Source: Cellulomonas sp. Y8 (GTDB taxonomy: Bacteria > Actinomycetota > Actinomycetes > Actinomycetales > Cellulomonadaceae). Taken from it: a stretch of 64,000 bases of DNA. The position numbers and the translations under genes are program-made. Below the pieces are notes generated by a model. It saw only the letters and a list, made by a program, of their open reading frames with translations. It was not told the origin of the DNA and made no database searches. The stretch spans positions 2,790,001-2,854,000 of the forward strand of contig NZ_CP041203.1 in assembly GCF_008033115.1 (NCBI RefSeq), read 5' to 3'. This document shows positions 34,131-44,118 of the stretch, piece after piece. How positions within the stretch are numbered: position 1 is the first letter of the stretch; each line of letters opens with the position of its first letter.

Positions 34131-34196
34131 CGCCGAGATGGCAACTCTCGGCTCTGCGAGGACCCTCGGGTGCAGCCGAGAGTTGCCATCTCGGCG
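34131..34196. repeat. Long palindrome, family A copy 1
   Basis: Perfect 23-bp arms (34131-34153, 34174-34196; CGCCGAGATGGCAACTCTCG at the outer end) around a 20-nt loop. It is 4 nt from the 3' end of the DUF559 gene. Confidence 0.9.
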
Positions 34197-34200
34197 GGGG

Positions 34201-35115
34201 TCATCGGCGGAGGGCGCGACGGACCCACGTGACGGGTCGGTCGGGGTGGCGGAGCACGTCGTCGGCGGTGCAGCTGATCACGCGCCAGCCGAGCGACTCC
34301 AGCGCGGCGCGGCGCGTCCCGTCGCGCAACCACGTACGGCGGTCCGTCCGGTGGACGTCCCCGTCGTACTCGATCGCGACGCGCTCCTCCTCGTACGACA
34401 GGTCGGGCATCGCGACGACCTGTCCGTCGGTGTCGCGGACGAGGGCGTTGACTGACGGGGCAGGAAGGCCGCCGTCCGTCAGGGTCCAGCGCAGCCGCGT
34501 CTCCATGGACGAGTCCGTGCCGGCGCGTGCGTGGACGAGCGCATTGCGCAGCCGGCGGACACCGCGGGCGCCCGCCGGCAGGGCCGAGACGGCGCGCTCC
34601 AGGTGCTCGGGTCGGCACAGCGGGGTCCGGCGGCGCATGAGGGCGTCCGCGGCGACCACGAGCTCGCGCGGAGGGACCGCGGTCGCGAGCTGAATCCACG
34701 CGGCCTCGGGGAGCGTGACACGCACGCCGAGGGGCAACCGGAGGAAGGGGACACCGGTCGACGATCGGCGATGGCCGACCAGGCCTCGCCGACGAGGAAG
34801 CGACCGGCCCGGGCCCACCTCGACGTGGAGGTCGCCCGTCGCGTCGACGTCGAACGGCAGGTCGGCGCCGAGGAGGGCGAACGCGGTGCCGTGGCAGAAC
34901 ACCGCGTCCGGAGGGAGCACCGGCGCGAACTCCTGGCACCGCGCCAGGACGTCGCTCGCAGCGGGTGCGGGACCAGCAGCACGCACGGAGGGGGTGGGGA
35001 CGCGAAGGCCGGCGCGGCGCAGCGCGTCCTCGGGAGTGCCGGCGGCGAGGCCGTCCGTGACCGTGAACGGCCCGCGACGCAGGACGGCCGGAAGCGTGCG
35101 CGGGGGACGGGGCAT
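34201..35115 (-). CDS. DUF559 endonuclease-like protein with AbiEi-type N-terminal domain
   Basis: 304-residue protein. The C-terminal about 70 residues form a DUF559 (Vsr/PD-(D/E)xK-like) domain: MPDLSYEEERVAIEYDGDVH (about 236-255), then RRAALESLGWRVISCTADDV. The N-terminal part (MPRPPRTLPAVLRRGPFTVT) resembles the winged-helix start of AbiEi-type antitoxin proteins common in actinobacteria. No metal-site residue is obviously missing. I start at the ATG of MPRPP; a GTG 9 nt upstream is possible, and the longer open frame runs into the palindrome and is unlikely. Codon use is similar to neighbours. The gene stands alone, bracketed by two copies of palindrome family A. Function unknown; restriction, repair or toxin-antitoxin roles are all possible. 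Confidence 0.75.
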   Translation of the reverse strand: MPRPPRTLPAVLRRGPFTVTDGLAAGTPEDALRRAGLRVPTPSVRAAGPAPAASDVLARCQEFAPVLPPDAVFCHGTAFALLGADLPFDVDATGDLHVEVGPGRSLPRRRGLVGHRRSSTGVPFLRLPLGVRVTLPEAAWIQLATAVPPRELVVAADALMRRRTPLCRPEHLERAVSALPAGARGVRRLRNALVHARAGTDSSMETRLRWTLTDGGLPAPSVNALVRDTDGQVVAMPDLSYEEERVAIEYDGDVHRTDRRTWLRDGTRRAALESLGWRVISCTADDVLRHPDRPVTWVRRALRR

Positions 35116-35203
35116 GTCAGCCACGGTGCCCTCTCGCGGACTGGCGCCGCACCCCTCGCCCGGCCGCCTGTGGACAGATGCCTGCCCCTCGCGCCCGACC
35201 CTT

Positions 35204-35269
35204 CGCCGAGATGGCAACTCTCGGCTGTGTCTGCGCCCCCTCGTGCAGCCGAGAGTTGCCATCTCGGCG
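35204..35269. repeat. Long palindrome, family A copy 2
   Basis: Arms 35204-35226 and 35247-35269 are identical in sequence to copy 1 and also enclose exactly 20 nt. It lies in the divergent gap between the DUF559 gene and marR, where a terminator makes no sense. Confidence 0.9.
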
Positions 35270-35301
35270 AGGACGGCCCGGGCGAGGGGCGAGCCGGTTT
35301 T

Positions 35302-35329
35302 GTTAGCGAAGGTAATGACGTAAGGTAAC
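35302..35329 (+). promoter_or_regulatory. marR promoter with probable MarR operator
   Basis: AT-rich for this genome. AAGGTAA occurs twice (35309-35315, 35322-35328), and GTTAGC/GGTAAC form the outer ends of a loose palindrome. The -10 TAAGGT (35321-35326) lies 7 nt before the marR ATG, so repressor bound here would block its own leaderless transcript. Confidence 0.5.
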
Positions 35330-35333
35330 TGTT

Positions 35334-35762
35334 ATGACCAGCGACAGCCCCGGGGAGCTCGCGGGGGACCTGCGGGTCGCGCTCGCCAAGTCGACGCGAC
35401 GGATCCGCTCGCGGCGCGGCGGCGCCGACCTGCCCGACCCGCAGTTCAACGTGCTCGCGATCCTGCTGCGGGAGGGCCCGCTCAGCCCGGGCGCGCTCGC
35501 CGACGCCGAGCACGTGCAGCCGCCCTCCATGACCCGCACCGTGAACGCGCTGGTGGAGCTGGGCTTCGTGCAGAAGTCCGAGCACCCGACCGACGGGCGC
35601 CAGGTCGTCGTGAGCCTGACCGCGCCGGGGGAGGCCGAGGTCCGCGAGACCCGCCGCCGCCGCGACGCGTGGCTCGCCGCCCAGCTCGACACCCTGACCG
35701 ACGACGAACGCCGGACCCTCGCGCAGGCCGCCGTGCTGCTGCGCCGGATCGCGGCAGGATGA
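35334..35762 (+). CDS. MarR-family transcriptional regulator
   Basis: 142-residue winged-helix regulator. The DNA-binding part runs about 35-100 (PDPQFNVLAILLREGPLSPG, VQPPSMTRTVNALVELGFVQ, HPTDGRQVVVSLTAPGEAEV), with dimerisation helices at both ends. The stop is 10 nt before an MFS exporter gene, the classic MarR-pump arrangement, so it probably represses itself and the pump until a small molecule releases it. The ligand is unknown. Confidence 0.9.
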   Translation: MTSDSPGELAGDLRVALAKSTRRIRSRRGGADLPDPQFNVLAILLREGPLSPGALADAEHVQPPSMTRTVNALVELGFVQKSEHPTDGRQVVVSLTAPGEAEVRETRRRRDAWLAAQLDTLTDDERRTLAQAAVLLRRIAAG

Positions 35763-35772
35763 GGCCGCCCGC

Positions 35773-37095
35773 ATGAACTCGACGTTCGCGTCGCTCCGCT
35801 ACTTCAACTACCGGCTGTGGTTCGCCGGCGCGCTCGTCGCGAACGTCGGCACCTGGATGCAGCGCGTCGCCCAGGACTGGCTCGTCCTGACCGACCTGTC
35901 CGACGACTCCGGCCTCGCGGTCGGCATCACGACGGCCCTGCAGTTCGCCCCGACGCTGCTGCTGTCCGCGTGGGCGGGCGTGCTCGCCGACCGGGTCAAC
36001 CGCCGCAAGCTGCTGATGATCACGCAGGGCGCCCAGGGCGTGCTCGCATTCGGGCTGGGTGCGCTGGTGCTGTCCGGGCACGCGCAGCTGTGGCACGTCT
36101 ACCTGTTCGCGCTGGCGCTCGGGGCGGTCGCGGCGCTCGACCAGCCCGTGCGGCAGACGTTCGTGGCGGAGCTGGTGCCCGCGAACCGGCTGTCGAACGC
36201 GGTCGGCCTCAACAGCACGTCCTTCAACGCCGCCCGCCTGATCGGCCCGGGCGTCGCGGGTCTCGCGATCGCGGCGGTCGGCACCGGCTGGGTGTTCGTC
36301 ATCAACGGGGTGTCGTTCGCGGCGACGATCCTGGCGCTGATGCTGATGCGGACCGGTGAGCTGCACACCATGCCGGTCGCCCCGCGCGCGAAGGGCCAGA
36401 TCCGGGAGGGCATCCGGTACGTCCGGGGGCGCAGCGACATCCTCGTGATCATGGCGGTCATCGGCGTCGTCTCGACGTTCGGCCTGAACTTCCAGATGAC
36501 CAGCGCGCTCATGGCCCGGGCGGAGTTCGGCAAGGGCGCGGGGGAGTACGGGATCCTCGGCTCGGTGCTGGCGATCGGCTCGCTGGCCGGCGCGCTGCTG
36601 GCGGCCCGGCGCGAGCGGCCCCGGGTGCGGCTGGTGATCGGCGCGGCGTTCGCGTTCGGGGTCGCGACGGGCGTCCAGGCGCTCATGCCGACCTACGTGT
36701 CCTGCGCGGTGGCGTGCATCCCGGTCGGCCTGGCCTCGCTGACGATGATGACGGCCGCGAACACGACCATCCAGATGTCGACCGACCCGGTGGTGCGCGG
36801 CCGGGTGATGTCGCTCTACATGATCGTCATGCTCGGGGCGACGCCCATCGGGTCGCCGATCGTCGGCTGGATCGGGGAGCACTTCGGCCCGCGCTGGTCG
36901 ATCGGCATCGGCTCCATCACGGCGCTGCTGGTGTCGGTCGCGGCGGCGCTGTGGGCGCGGAAGCGCTGGCAGGTGCAGGTGCGGTACCGGCTCCTCAGCC
37001 GCCCGCACCTCGAGGTGCTGCACCCGGAGGTCCCGGCACCGCGGCGCGGGGTCGACCAGGTGGCGGCGCGCGAGGCGGCGGACGCGGCGCTGTAG
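35773..37095 (+). CDS. MFS efflux transporter (EntS/MFS_3 type)
   Basis: 440-residue major-facilitator protein with about 12 membrane segments. It begins FASLRYFNYRLWFAGALVAN and has NVGTWMQRVAQDWLVL, the loop motif AGVLADRVNRRKLL, DQPVRQTFVAELVP and GLNSTSFNAARLIGPGVAGL, all typical of the EntS/MFS_3 group of drug and siderophore exporters. The C-terminal tail after about 400 is cytoplasmic. It is co-transcribed with marR. The substrate cannot be inferred. Confidence 0.88.
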   Translation: MNSTFASLRYFNYRLWFAGALVANVGTWMQRVAQDWLVLTDLSDDSGLAVGITTALQFAPTLLLSAWAGVLADRVNRRKLLMITQGAQGVLAFGLGALVLSGHAQLWHVYLFALALGAVAALDQPVRQTFVAELVPANRLSNAVGLNSTSFNAARLIGPGVAGLAIAAVGTGWVFVINGVSFAATILALMLMRTGELHTMPVAPRAKGQIREGIRYVRGRSDILVIMAVIGVVSTFGLNFQMTSALMARAEFGKGAGEYGILGSVLAIGSLAGALLAARRERPRVRLVIGAAFAFGVATGVQALMPTYVSCAVACIPVGLASLTMMTAANTTIQMSTDPVVRGRVMSLYMIVMLGATPIGSPIVGWIGEHFGPRWSIGIGSITALLVSVAAALWARKRWQVQVRYRLLSRPHLEVLHPEVPAPRRGVDQVAAREAADAAL

Positions 37096-37152
37096 CCGCC
37101 CGCGGCTCCGCGCCGTCCCGAGCGGGTGAACCCGCGCCCGACCCCTTGCCCG

Positions 37153-37167
37153 ATTTGTCCGATATGT
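37153..37167 (+). promoter_or_regulatory. Shared TGTCCGAT regulatory motif, copy 1
   Basis: ATTTGTCCGATATGT, ending 12 nt before the DUF4012 ATG. A 12/15 match lies upstream of the next gene (39282-39296). The bound factor is unknown. Confidence 0.5.
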
Positions 37168-37179
37168 GACGATCGACGG

Positions 37180-38962
37180 ATGGCAGTCCGACGACGGGTG
37201 CTCCTCGCGGTGGCGACGCTGCTCGCGGGCGCGCTCCTGCTCGGCGGCTGGCTGGCGTTCCGGGTCTACCAGGCGGGCACGGCCCTGCGGGACCTGCAGG
37301 CCGCGGCGGACGGCGCCCGCGGGGAGGCCGACGCGCTCGACGTGCCGGCGCTCGAGGCCCGGCTGCCCGGGGCGCAGGACGCCGCCGCCCGCGCCGCCGA
37401 CGCGGTGGACGACCCGGTGTGGCGGCTCGCCGAGCACCTCCCGCTCCTCGGCGACGACCTCCGGGCCGTGGCCGTCGTGGCGACCGCCGCCGACCGGCTC
37501 GCCCACGACGCCGCGCCCGACCTGCTGACCGCCCTCGGCGCGGTGGTCGACACGGGCGCGCAGCCCGCGAAGGCCGTGCCCGCCGGCTGGGTCGACCTGG
37601 CCCCGGTCGCCACCGCCGCCCCGGCCGCCGCGCGGGCCGCGACGGTGGTCGACACGCTGCGCGCGGAGCTCGCGACGATCGACCCCGACCGGCTCGTCGG
37701 CCCGGTCGCGGGCCCGGTCGCGCAGCTGCAGGCCGCGCTCGACGGGGCGTCCGGGTCGTTGCAGGCGGTCGGCGAGGTCGCCGCCGTGCTGCCCGACCTG
37801 CTCGGCGCGGACGGCCCGCGCACCTACCTGCTGCTGTCGCTCAACCCGGCGGAGCTGCGGGCGCAGGGCGGCATCGTCGGCGCGGTCGCCGTGCTCCAGG
37901 TCGCGGACGGCGCGGTCGGGCTGGTCGGCCAGCGCAGCACCGTCGACCTGCCGGAGCTCGCCGCGCCCGCGCTGCCGCTGTCCGACGCCGAGGCCGCGCT
38001 GTACGGCGACCGGCCGGGGCGCTGGGTGCAGGACTCCGTGCTCGTCCCCGACTTCCCGCGGGCCGCGGCGCTCGCGGCCGCCTTCTGGCAGCGGTCGACG
38101 GGCCAGGTGGTCGACGGCGTCATCGCGACCGACCCGGTCGTGGTGGCCGACCTGCTGTCCGCGACCGGGCGCACGGTGCAGGCCGACGGCGAGGAGCTGG
38201 GTGGGGACACCCTGCTGCAGGCGCTGCTGCGCGACGCGTACCTGGCGTACGGCGACCCGCGGTGGGGCGACGCGTTCTACGCGCAGGTGGCGACGGCGGC
38301 GTTCGCGGTGCTGCGCGACGCGGCCGCCGACCCGGCGACCGCGCGGGTGGCGGGTCAGACCCTGCTCGACGCGGTGGACGAGCGCCGGGTGGCGCTGTGG
38401 ACCGCCGATCCCGCGGACCAGACCGTCCTCGCGCGCACCCCGCTCGGCGGCGCGTTCCTCACCGGCGACGCCGCGACGCCCACGGGGCGGGTCGGCGGCG
38501 CGCTCGGGGTGTTCCTCGACGACGCCACCGCCGGCAAGCTCGACTACGACCTCACCACGACGGTCACCGTGACGATGGAGGGCTGCGGCACCGCCGAGCC
38601 GACGGCCCGGGTGGACCTCGCGCTCGACTACCGGCCGCCGGCCGACGTGGCGGGCTACCCGGCGCAGGTGCTGGGCGACGGCCGGTCGGGGGTGCCCGCG
38701 GGCTGGCTGGCGACCAACGTGTCGTTCTGGTCGCCGCGCGACGGCCGGGTGGGTCCCGTGTCCCGCGACGGGGTCGTGGTCGGCGGGCAGCAGGCGTCCG
38801 CCGCGCGGCGGGACGTGGCGGTGCTGACGTCCCGGCTCGCGCCCGGGTCCGCGGAGACGCACAGCGTGCGCGTCCCCCGCGCCCGGCGGGGCGCTGACGG
38901 TGTGGACGACGCCGACGCTCACAGGGCCGGGCGTGGTGACGGGGGAGTGCCCGGCCGGCTGA
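37180..38962 (+). CDS. DUF4012 family membrane-anchored protein with an apparent 1-nt frameshift
   Basis: DUF4012 proteins are extracytoplasmic proteins of unknown function often found with capsule/exopolysaccharide genes. An N-terminal membrane helix (about 6-28) precedes about 560 extracellular residues with family strings RTYLLLSLNPAELRAQGGIV, GRWVQDSVLVPDFPRAAAL and WQRSTGQVVDGVIATDPVVV. At 38874-38878 a run of five C shifts the frame. The conserved end (GGALTVWTTPTLTGPGVV, stop 38960-38962) is in the +1 frame, whereas the unshifted frame runs on to 39198 as Arg/Pro-rich nonsense. Removing one C gives about 593 residues. It is either a sequencing/assembly error, a recent mutation or slippage. 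The start is ATG 37180. Confidence 0.78.
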
Positions 38963-39352
38963 CGCGCCCGGGGCCGAGGGGCGCGCGTCGTGCCGCGGTC
39001 GGCCCCCGCCATCGGTCCGCGGTGCGCTCGGTGCTGCGCTCGGCACCGCCCCGCGCCCGCCCGCGCCCGCCCCGCGCCGTCGCCCGTCGGCGTGATTTCA
39101 CCCGCCGCCCTTTCGCCGCCCCGGCGGCACCCCGCGGCCCCGCCGTCCGGGCCTCCGCGCAGGTCAGGCCGCCCGTCGACGCGTCGAGCCGCCCCTGACC
39201 CCGCGACATCCGCGTGATGACGCGGAACTTCCACCCCCTGGCGGCCGCGCGGCCCCGCCCGACGCGTGCCTACCATGACCGAAATGTCCGATTTGTACGA
39301 ATCGGGCCCGAGTCCGGCAACGACGCCGGGCGCCCGGTCCTTGGGGGAGCAC
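38963..39352. other. Intergenic region without a gene
   Basis: 390 nt after the corrected DUF4012 stop. The open frame that crosses its first half is the frameshift read-through and has no recognisable protein. Only the TGTCCGAT-type motif (39282-39296), a TTTCACCCG string near 39103 and the ribosome site of the next gene are visible. Confidence 0.6.
39282..39296 (+). promoter_or_regulatory. Shared TGTCCGAT regulatory motif, copy 2
   Basis: AAATGTCCGATTTGT, 56 nt before the ATG at 39353; same TGTCCGAT core and spacing as the copy before the DUF4012 gene. Confidence 0.5.
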
Positions 39353-40105
39353 ATGGCACACCGGCGACGCATCCTGATCGGCCTGGTCGCGGCGGCCGCC
39401 GCCGTCCTGGGCCCGGTCGCCCCGGCGCTCGCGGCGCCCACGGCCCCCGCCGTCGCGGCCCCGGCCGCCCCGGTCCCCGCGGTGCCGATCGGCGACTGCG
39501 AGACCCCGACCGACGTCCCCGCCGACGGCTACGCCCCGCCCACCCGGTGCGAGCTCGGCATCGCCCGCGCGGAGGCGGTGTGCCTCGCGTCGGCGCCCGC
39601 GCTGTCCTACGCGGTCGAGCCCGTCGGCACGTCCAGCTCGACCGTGACGATCACCTGGCACAACCCCGGCGGCGAGGACCTGGTGCAGTCCGGGCTGCCG
39701 CTGAGCGGGCAGGTGTACTGGCCGGGGACCGTCGTCGTGGACGGCGTGGTCGTCGACTGGCCGGGCTGGACGCAGCTGCCGGACGGGTCGTGGACCGAGC
39801 ACGACGCGTACGACTACAGCCGGCCGCAGATCGAGGTGACCTTCGAGGTCAACCCGAGCGCCTCGACGGTGGTCTCGTACCCGCCGGCCTCCGCGGTGTG
39901 CGCGAACCCGCCGCAGCAGCAGGTCGCGGGCGTGGTCGTCACGTCGGACGTGCTCGCCGCACCCGAGGACGTGCAGGCGGCCTCGGCGGTGCTCGCGGTC
40001 ACCGGCGCGGACGCGACGCCGCTGCTGCTCGCGGCGGGCCTGCTCCTGCTGGTCGGCGGGGTGCTGGTCGCGATCCCGGTGCGCCGCCGGCACCACGAGG
40101 GCTGA
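39353..40105 (+). CDS. Secreted cell-wall-anchored protein with LAxTG sorting signal
   Basis: 250-residue exported protein of unknown role. A signal peptide (RRRILIGLVAAAAAVLGPVA, cleavage near APALAAP) is followed by a four-Cys extracellular domain of about 170 residues with beta character (SSTVTITWHNPGGEDLVQSG, QIEVTFEVNPSASTVVSY). The C-terminus has the class E sortase-type motif LAVTG, a hydrophobic helix and RRRHH. The ATG has GGGGGAGC before it. It shares an upstream motif with the DUF4012 gene, so they may act together at the cell surface. Confidence 0.78.
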   Translation: MAHRRRILIGLVAAAAAVLGPVAPALAAPTAPAVAAPAAPVPAVPIGDCETPTDVPADGYAPPTRCELGIARAEAVCLASAPALSYAVEPVGTSSSTVTITWHNPGGEDLVQSGLPLSGQVYWPGTVVVDGVVVDWPGWTQLPDGSWTEHDAYDYSRPQIEVTFEVNPSASTVVSYPPASAVCANPPQQQVAGVVVTSDVLAAPEDVQAASAVLAVTGADATPLLLAAGLLLLVGGVLVAIPVRRRHHEG

Positions 40106-40113
40106 CGCGGGCG

Positions 40114-40144
40114 GGAGGGCGCCGGGGCCGGCCCGGCGCCCTCC
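40114..40144. terminator. Bidirectional terminator between convergent genes
   Basis: Perfect 13-bp arms (40114-40126, 40132-40144) with a 5-nt loop, between the LAxTG gene and serC, which converge. Confidence 0.7.
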
Positions 40145-40156
40145 GCCGCGGCCGGG

Positions 40157-42083
<1,927 letters not shown>

Positions 42084-42093
42084 CCGACGTCCC

Positions 42094-42138
42094 CGAGGGC
42101 CCCGTGGGTTGTGGCGCACGCCACCCGCGGGGCCCTCG
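42094..42138 (+). terminator. Hairpin terminator after ideR
   Basis: CGAGGGCCCCG...CGGGGCCCTCG (42094-42138), extended by GTGGGT/ACCCGC pairing inside, 10 nt after the ideR stop. Confidence 0.65.
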
Positions 42139-42205
42139 TGCGTCGGTGACCTGCTGGGCGATGTGAGCGTTCTCCCGGAGCCGGGAAACAGCCCGTGACC
42201 GGAAC

Positions 42206-42235
42206 GTGACAATCGGCTCGGGGGTCGGGTACCTT
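42206..42235 (+). promoter_or_regulatory. Promoter of the riboswitch-NlpC/P60 unit
   Basis: GTGACA (42206-42211), 18 nt, TACCTT (42230-42235). Start of transcription is expected near 42242, about 75 nt before the aptamer core. Confidence 0.5.
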
Positions 42236-42317
42236 CGGTCCTGCTCGTCGGAACCCTCCTCCGTGCGAGCCCTTGGACGGTACGCCGAGCCCTGCCGCCG
42301 CCCGAGGTTCCGTACAC

Positions 42318-42466
42318 ACTTCGCCGGCAGGGGCGGGGGAACCACATGCGGGCACCGGAGACGGTGTCCTTGGGGTGAAGCCGCGTGACGCGACCGGGTG
42401 ACCGGGAGCGGATCGCGGCCGGGTATCTCCGACCCGAACCCGACAGCTCACCTCGTAGGCGCCAGG
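42318..42466 (+). promoter_or_regulatory. c-di-AMP (ydaO/yuaA) riboswitch
   Basis: Recognised from the conserved blocks in order: GGGGCGGGGGAACCAC, then CCTTGGGGTGAAGCCG, the CGGGTGACCGGGAGC segment, TATCTCCGACCCGAACCCG and ACAGCTCACCTCGTAGGC. In actinobacteria this c-di-AMP sensor normally precedes cell-wall hydrolase genes, as here. The ribosome site AGGAGAGG of the next gene abuts the 3' end (42462-42470), so ligand binding could control translation as well as transcription. The ends are approximate. Confidence 0.88.
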
Positions 42467-42477
42467 AGAGGCTGTAC

Positions 42478-43260
42478 GTGACCGCTAGTGCTGTGCGCGC
42501 TCGACACCGTTCCGCGCGTCGCCCCGTCACCCCCCTGACCGATCTCGCCACCGCCGCCACGGGCACGCTCGCCCTGGCCGGTCGCCGCACCGCCGTCGTC
42601 GCGGCCACCACGGGGCTCATGGTCTCCGCGGTCGCCGTCCCGGCCGCCAGCGCCGCGACCGCCTCCGGCGACCAGGCCGCGCTGCCGTCGGTCGACACCG
42701 CCGCCCTGACGGCCTCGGCGAAGACGGTCCTCGAGACCGCGCCGGTCGTCACGGCCCCCGCGGACGCCGCGTGGTCGTTCGAGACCCCGGCCGTCACGGC
42801 CGTCGTCCCGGAGCCCGAGCCCGAGCCGGAGCCGGTGCGCACCACCACCTCCCGCTCGGCGCAGCGCGCCACGGTCGAGACCGCCGCCGCGACCGAGGTC
42901 GCCGCCGCCGCGGTCCCGCAGTCGGTCGCCGGCAACGCCGTGCTCGAGGTCGCCGCCCGCTACGTGGGCGTCCCGTACGTCTCCGGCGGCACCACCCCGG
43001 CCGGCTTCGACTGCTCCGGCTTCGTGTCCTACGTCTACGCGCAGCTCGGCATCTCCCTGCCGCGCACGTCGTCCGCGATCAAGGCGGCCGGCACCGTGAT
43101 CTCCGCGTCCGAGGCCCAGCCCGGCGACCTGATCTGGAGCCCCGGCCACATCTCGATCTACGCCGGCGGCGACCAGCAGATCGACTCGCCCCGCCCGGGC
43201 AAGACGATCCAGTTCCGCAGCATCTGGCAGAGCAACCCGACGTTCATCCGCATCGGCTGA
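42478..43260 (+). CDS. NlpC/P60 family peptidoglycan endopeptidase
   Basis: Secreted cell-wall hydrolase of 260 residues, probably cutting D-Glu-mDAP (or L-Lys-type) stem peptides. An N-terminal signal segment (RRTAVVAATTGLMVSAVAVP, cleavage near ASAAT) is followed by an Ala/Val/Glu linker and an NlpC/P60 domain (about 150-260) with catalytic Cys in TPAGFDCSGFVSYVY and His in DLIWSPGHISIYAGG. GTG start after AGGAGAGG. It lies under the c-di-AMP riboswitch, which links wall turnover to turgor signalling. Confidence 0.92.
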   Translation: MTASAVRARHRSARRPVTPLTDLATAATGTLALAGRRTAVVAATTGLMVSAVAVPAASAATASGDQAALPSVDTAALTASAKTVLETAPVVTAPADAAWSFETPAVTAVVPEPEPEPEPVRTTTSRSAQRATVETAAATEVAAAAVPQSVAGNAVLEVAARYVGVPYVSGGTTPAGFDCSGFVSYVYAQLGISLPRTSSAIKAAGTVISASEAQPGDLIWSPGHISIYAGGDQQIDSPRPGKTIQFRSIWQSNPTFIRIG

Positions 43261-43284
43261 CACGCTCCGCAGCCTCTCCCGACC

Positions 43285-43317
43285 CGACCCCCACGGCCCG
43301 CGCGGCCGTGGGGGTCG
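43285..43317 (+). terminator. Hairpin terminator after the NlpC/P60 gene
   Basis: Perfect 14-bp arms (43285-43298, 43304-43317) with a 5-nt loop. Confidence 0.7.
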
Positions 43318-43481
43318 CGTCGTCCCCGGGCCGCGCGGCCGCGCCGGGCGCCGGGCCGGCGACGTGACGTGCGGCACAAACGATGGGGTCACTCCGGCCA
43401 GGTGCGCGTACCCTGCTCTTGCTTGCCTCCCCCAGCGGGCCCGCCAGCCAGGCGGGTCCCCGAGGACCCAGGAGTGACGCC

Positions 43482-43991
43482 GTGCTGCTGCTGCCCGCCC
43501 CACCCAGGACGCTGCTCCTGAACGCCAGCCTCGAGCCCCTCTGCGTCGTCGGCCTGCCCCGCGCCGTGACGCTCGTGATGTCCGGCAAGGCCACCGTGCT
43601 CGAGTCCGACGGCCGCGTGCTGCACTCCGAGCACGTCGCGGTGCCCCTGCCGGTCGTGCTGTCGCTGACCCGCTACGTGCACGTGCCGATGCGCCGACCG
43701 CTGCCGCCCACCCGCCGGACGGTGCTGCAGCGCGACGACCACCGGTGCGCGTACTGCGGCGCGCACGCCGACACGGTCGACCACGTGCACCCGCGCTCGC
43801 GCGGCGGGCGGCACGAGTGGGGCAACGTCGTCGCGGCCTGCCGCCGGTGCAACCACCGCAAGGCCGACCACCTCCTGCATGAGATCGGCTGGGAGCTCGC
43901 CTGGACGCCGTCCGCCCCCCGGGGCGCGACGGCGTTCCTGCACGGGGCGGCGGTCGACGAGCCGGCCTGGTCGCCCTACCTGGCCGCCTGA
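43482..43991 (+). CDS. HNH endonuclease family protein
   Basis: 169-residue protein of a conserved actinobacterial HNH group. It starts LLLPAPPRTLLLNASLEPLC, then GLPRAVTLVMSGKATVLESD. The HNH core is at about 77-130: RRTVLQRDDHRCAYCGAHAD, TVDHVHPRSRGGRHEWGNVV, ACRRCNHRKADHLL, with both zinc CxxC pairs. I use the GTG at 43482, 7 nt after AGGAG; the upstream codons look non-coding. The biological role of this group is not known; nothing nearby suggests restriction or phage. Confidence 0.85.
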   Translation: MLLLPAPPRTLLLNASLEPLCVVGLPRAVTLVMSGKATVLESDGRVLHSEHVAVPLPVVLSLTRYVHVPMRRPLPPTRRTVLQRDDHRCAYCGAHADTVDHVHPRSRGGRHEWGNVVAACRRCNHRKADHLLHEIGWELAWTPSAPRGATAFLHGAAVDEPAWSPYLAA

Positions 43992-44118
43992 CGCGCCGCG
44001 CCGCTCGCCCCGTCGCCCCAAGCCTCCGTCAAGCCCACGCCACGCCGGACCCCACGGCGAGTGCGGAACGGGCATGATCGGGGGCACACTGGGACGTGCA
44101 CCGAAGGAGGTCGTGGCG

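Noticed and set aside
34201..35262. A longer DUF559 protein starting inside the palindrome
   Set aside because: The first 49 codons are partly the palindrome arm and look non-coding; family homology starts at MPRPP.
35482..39441. A 1319-codon minus-strand open frame, and similar ones at 14527-17871, 21083-23986 and 59568-63299
   Set aside because: They lie antisense to recognisable genes and encode low-complexity Arg/Gly/Asp/Val sequence without any family motif.
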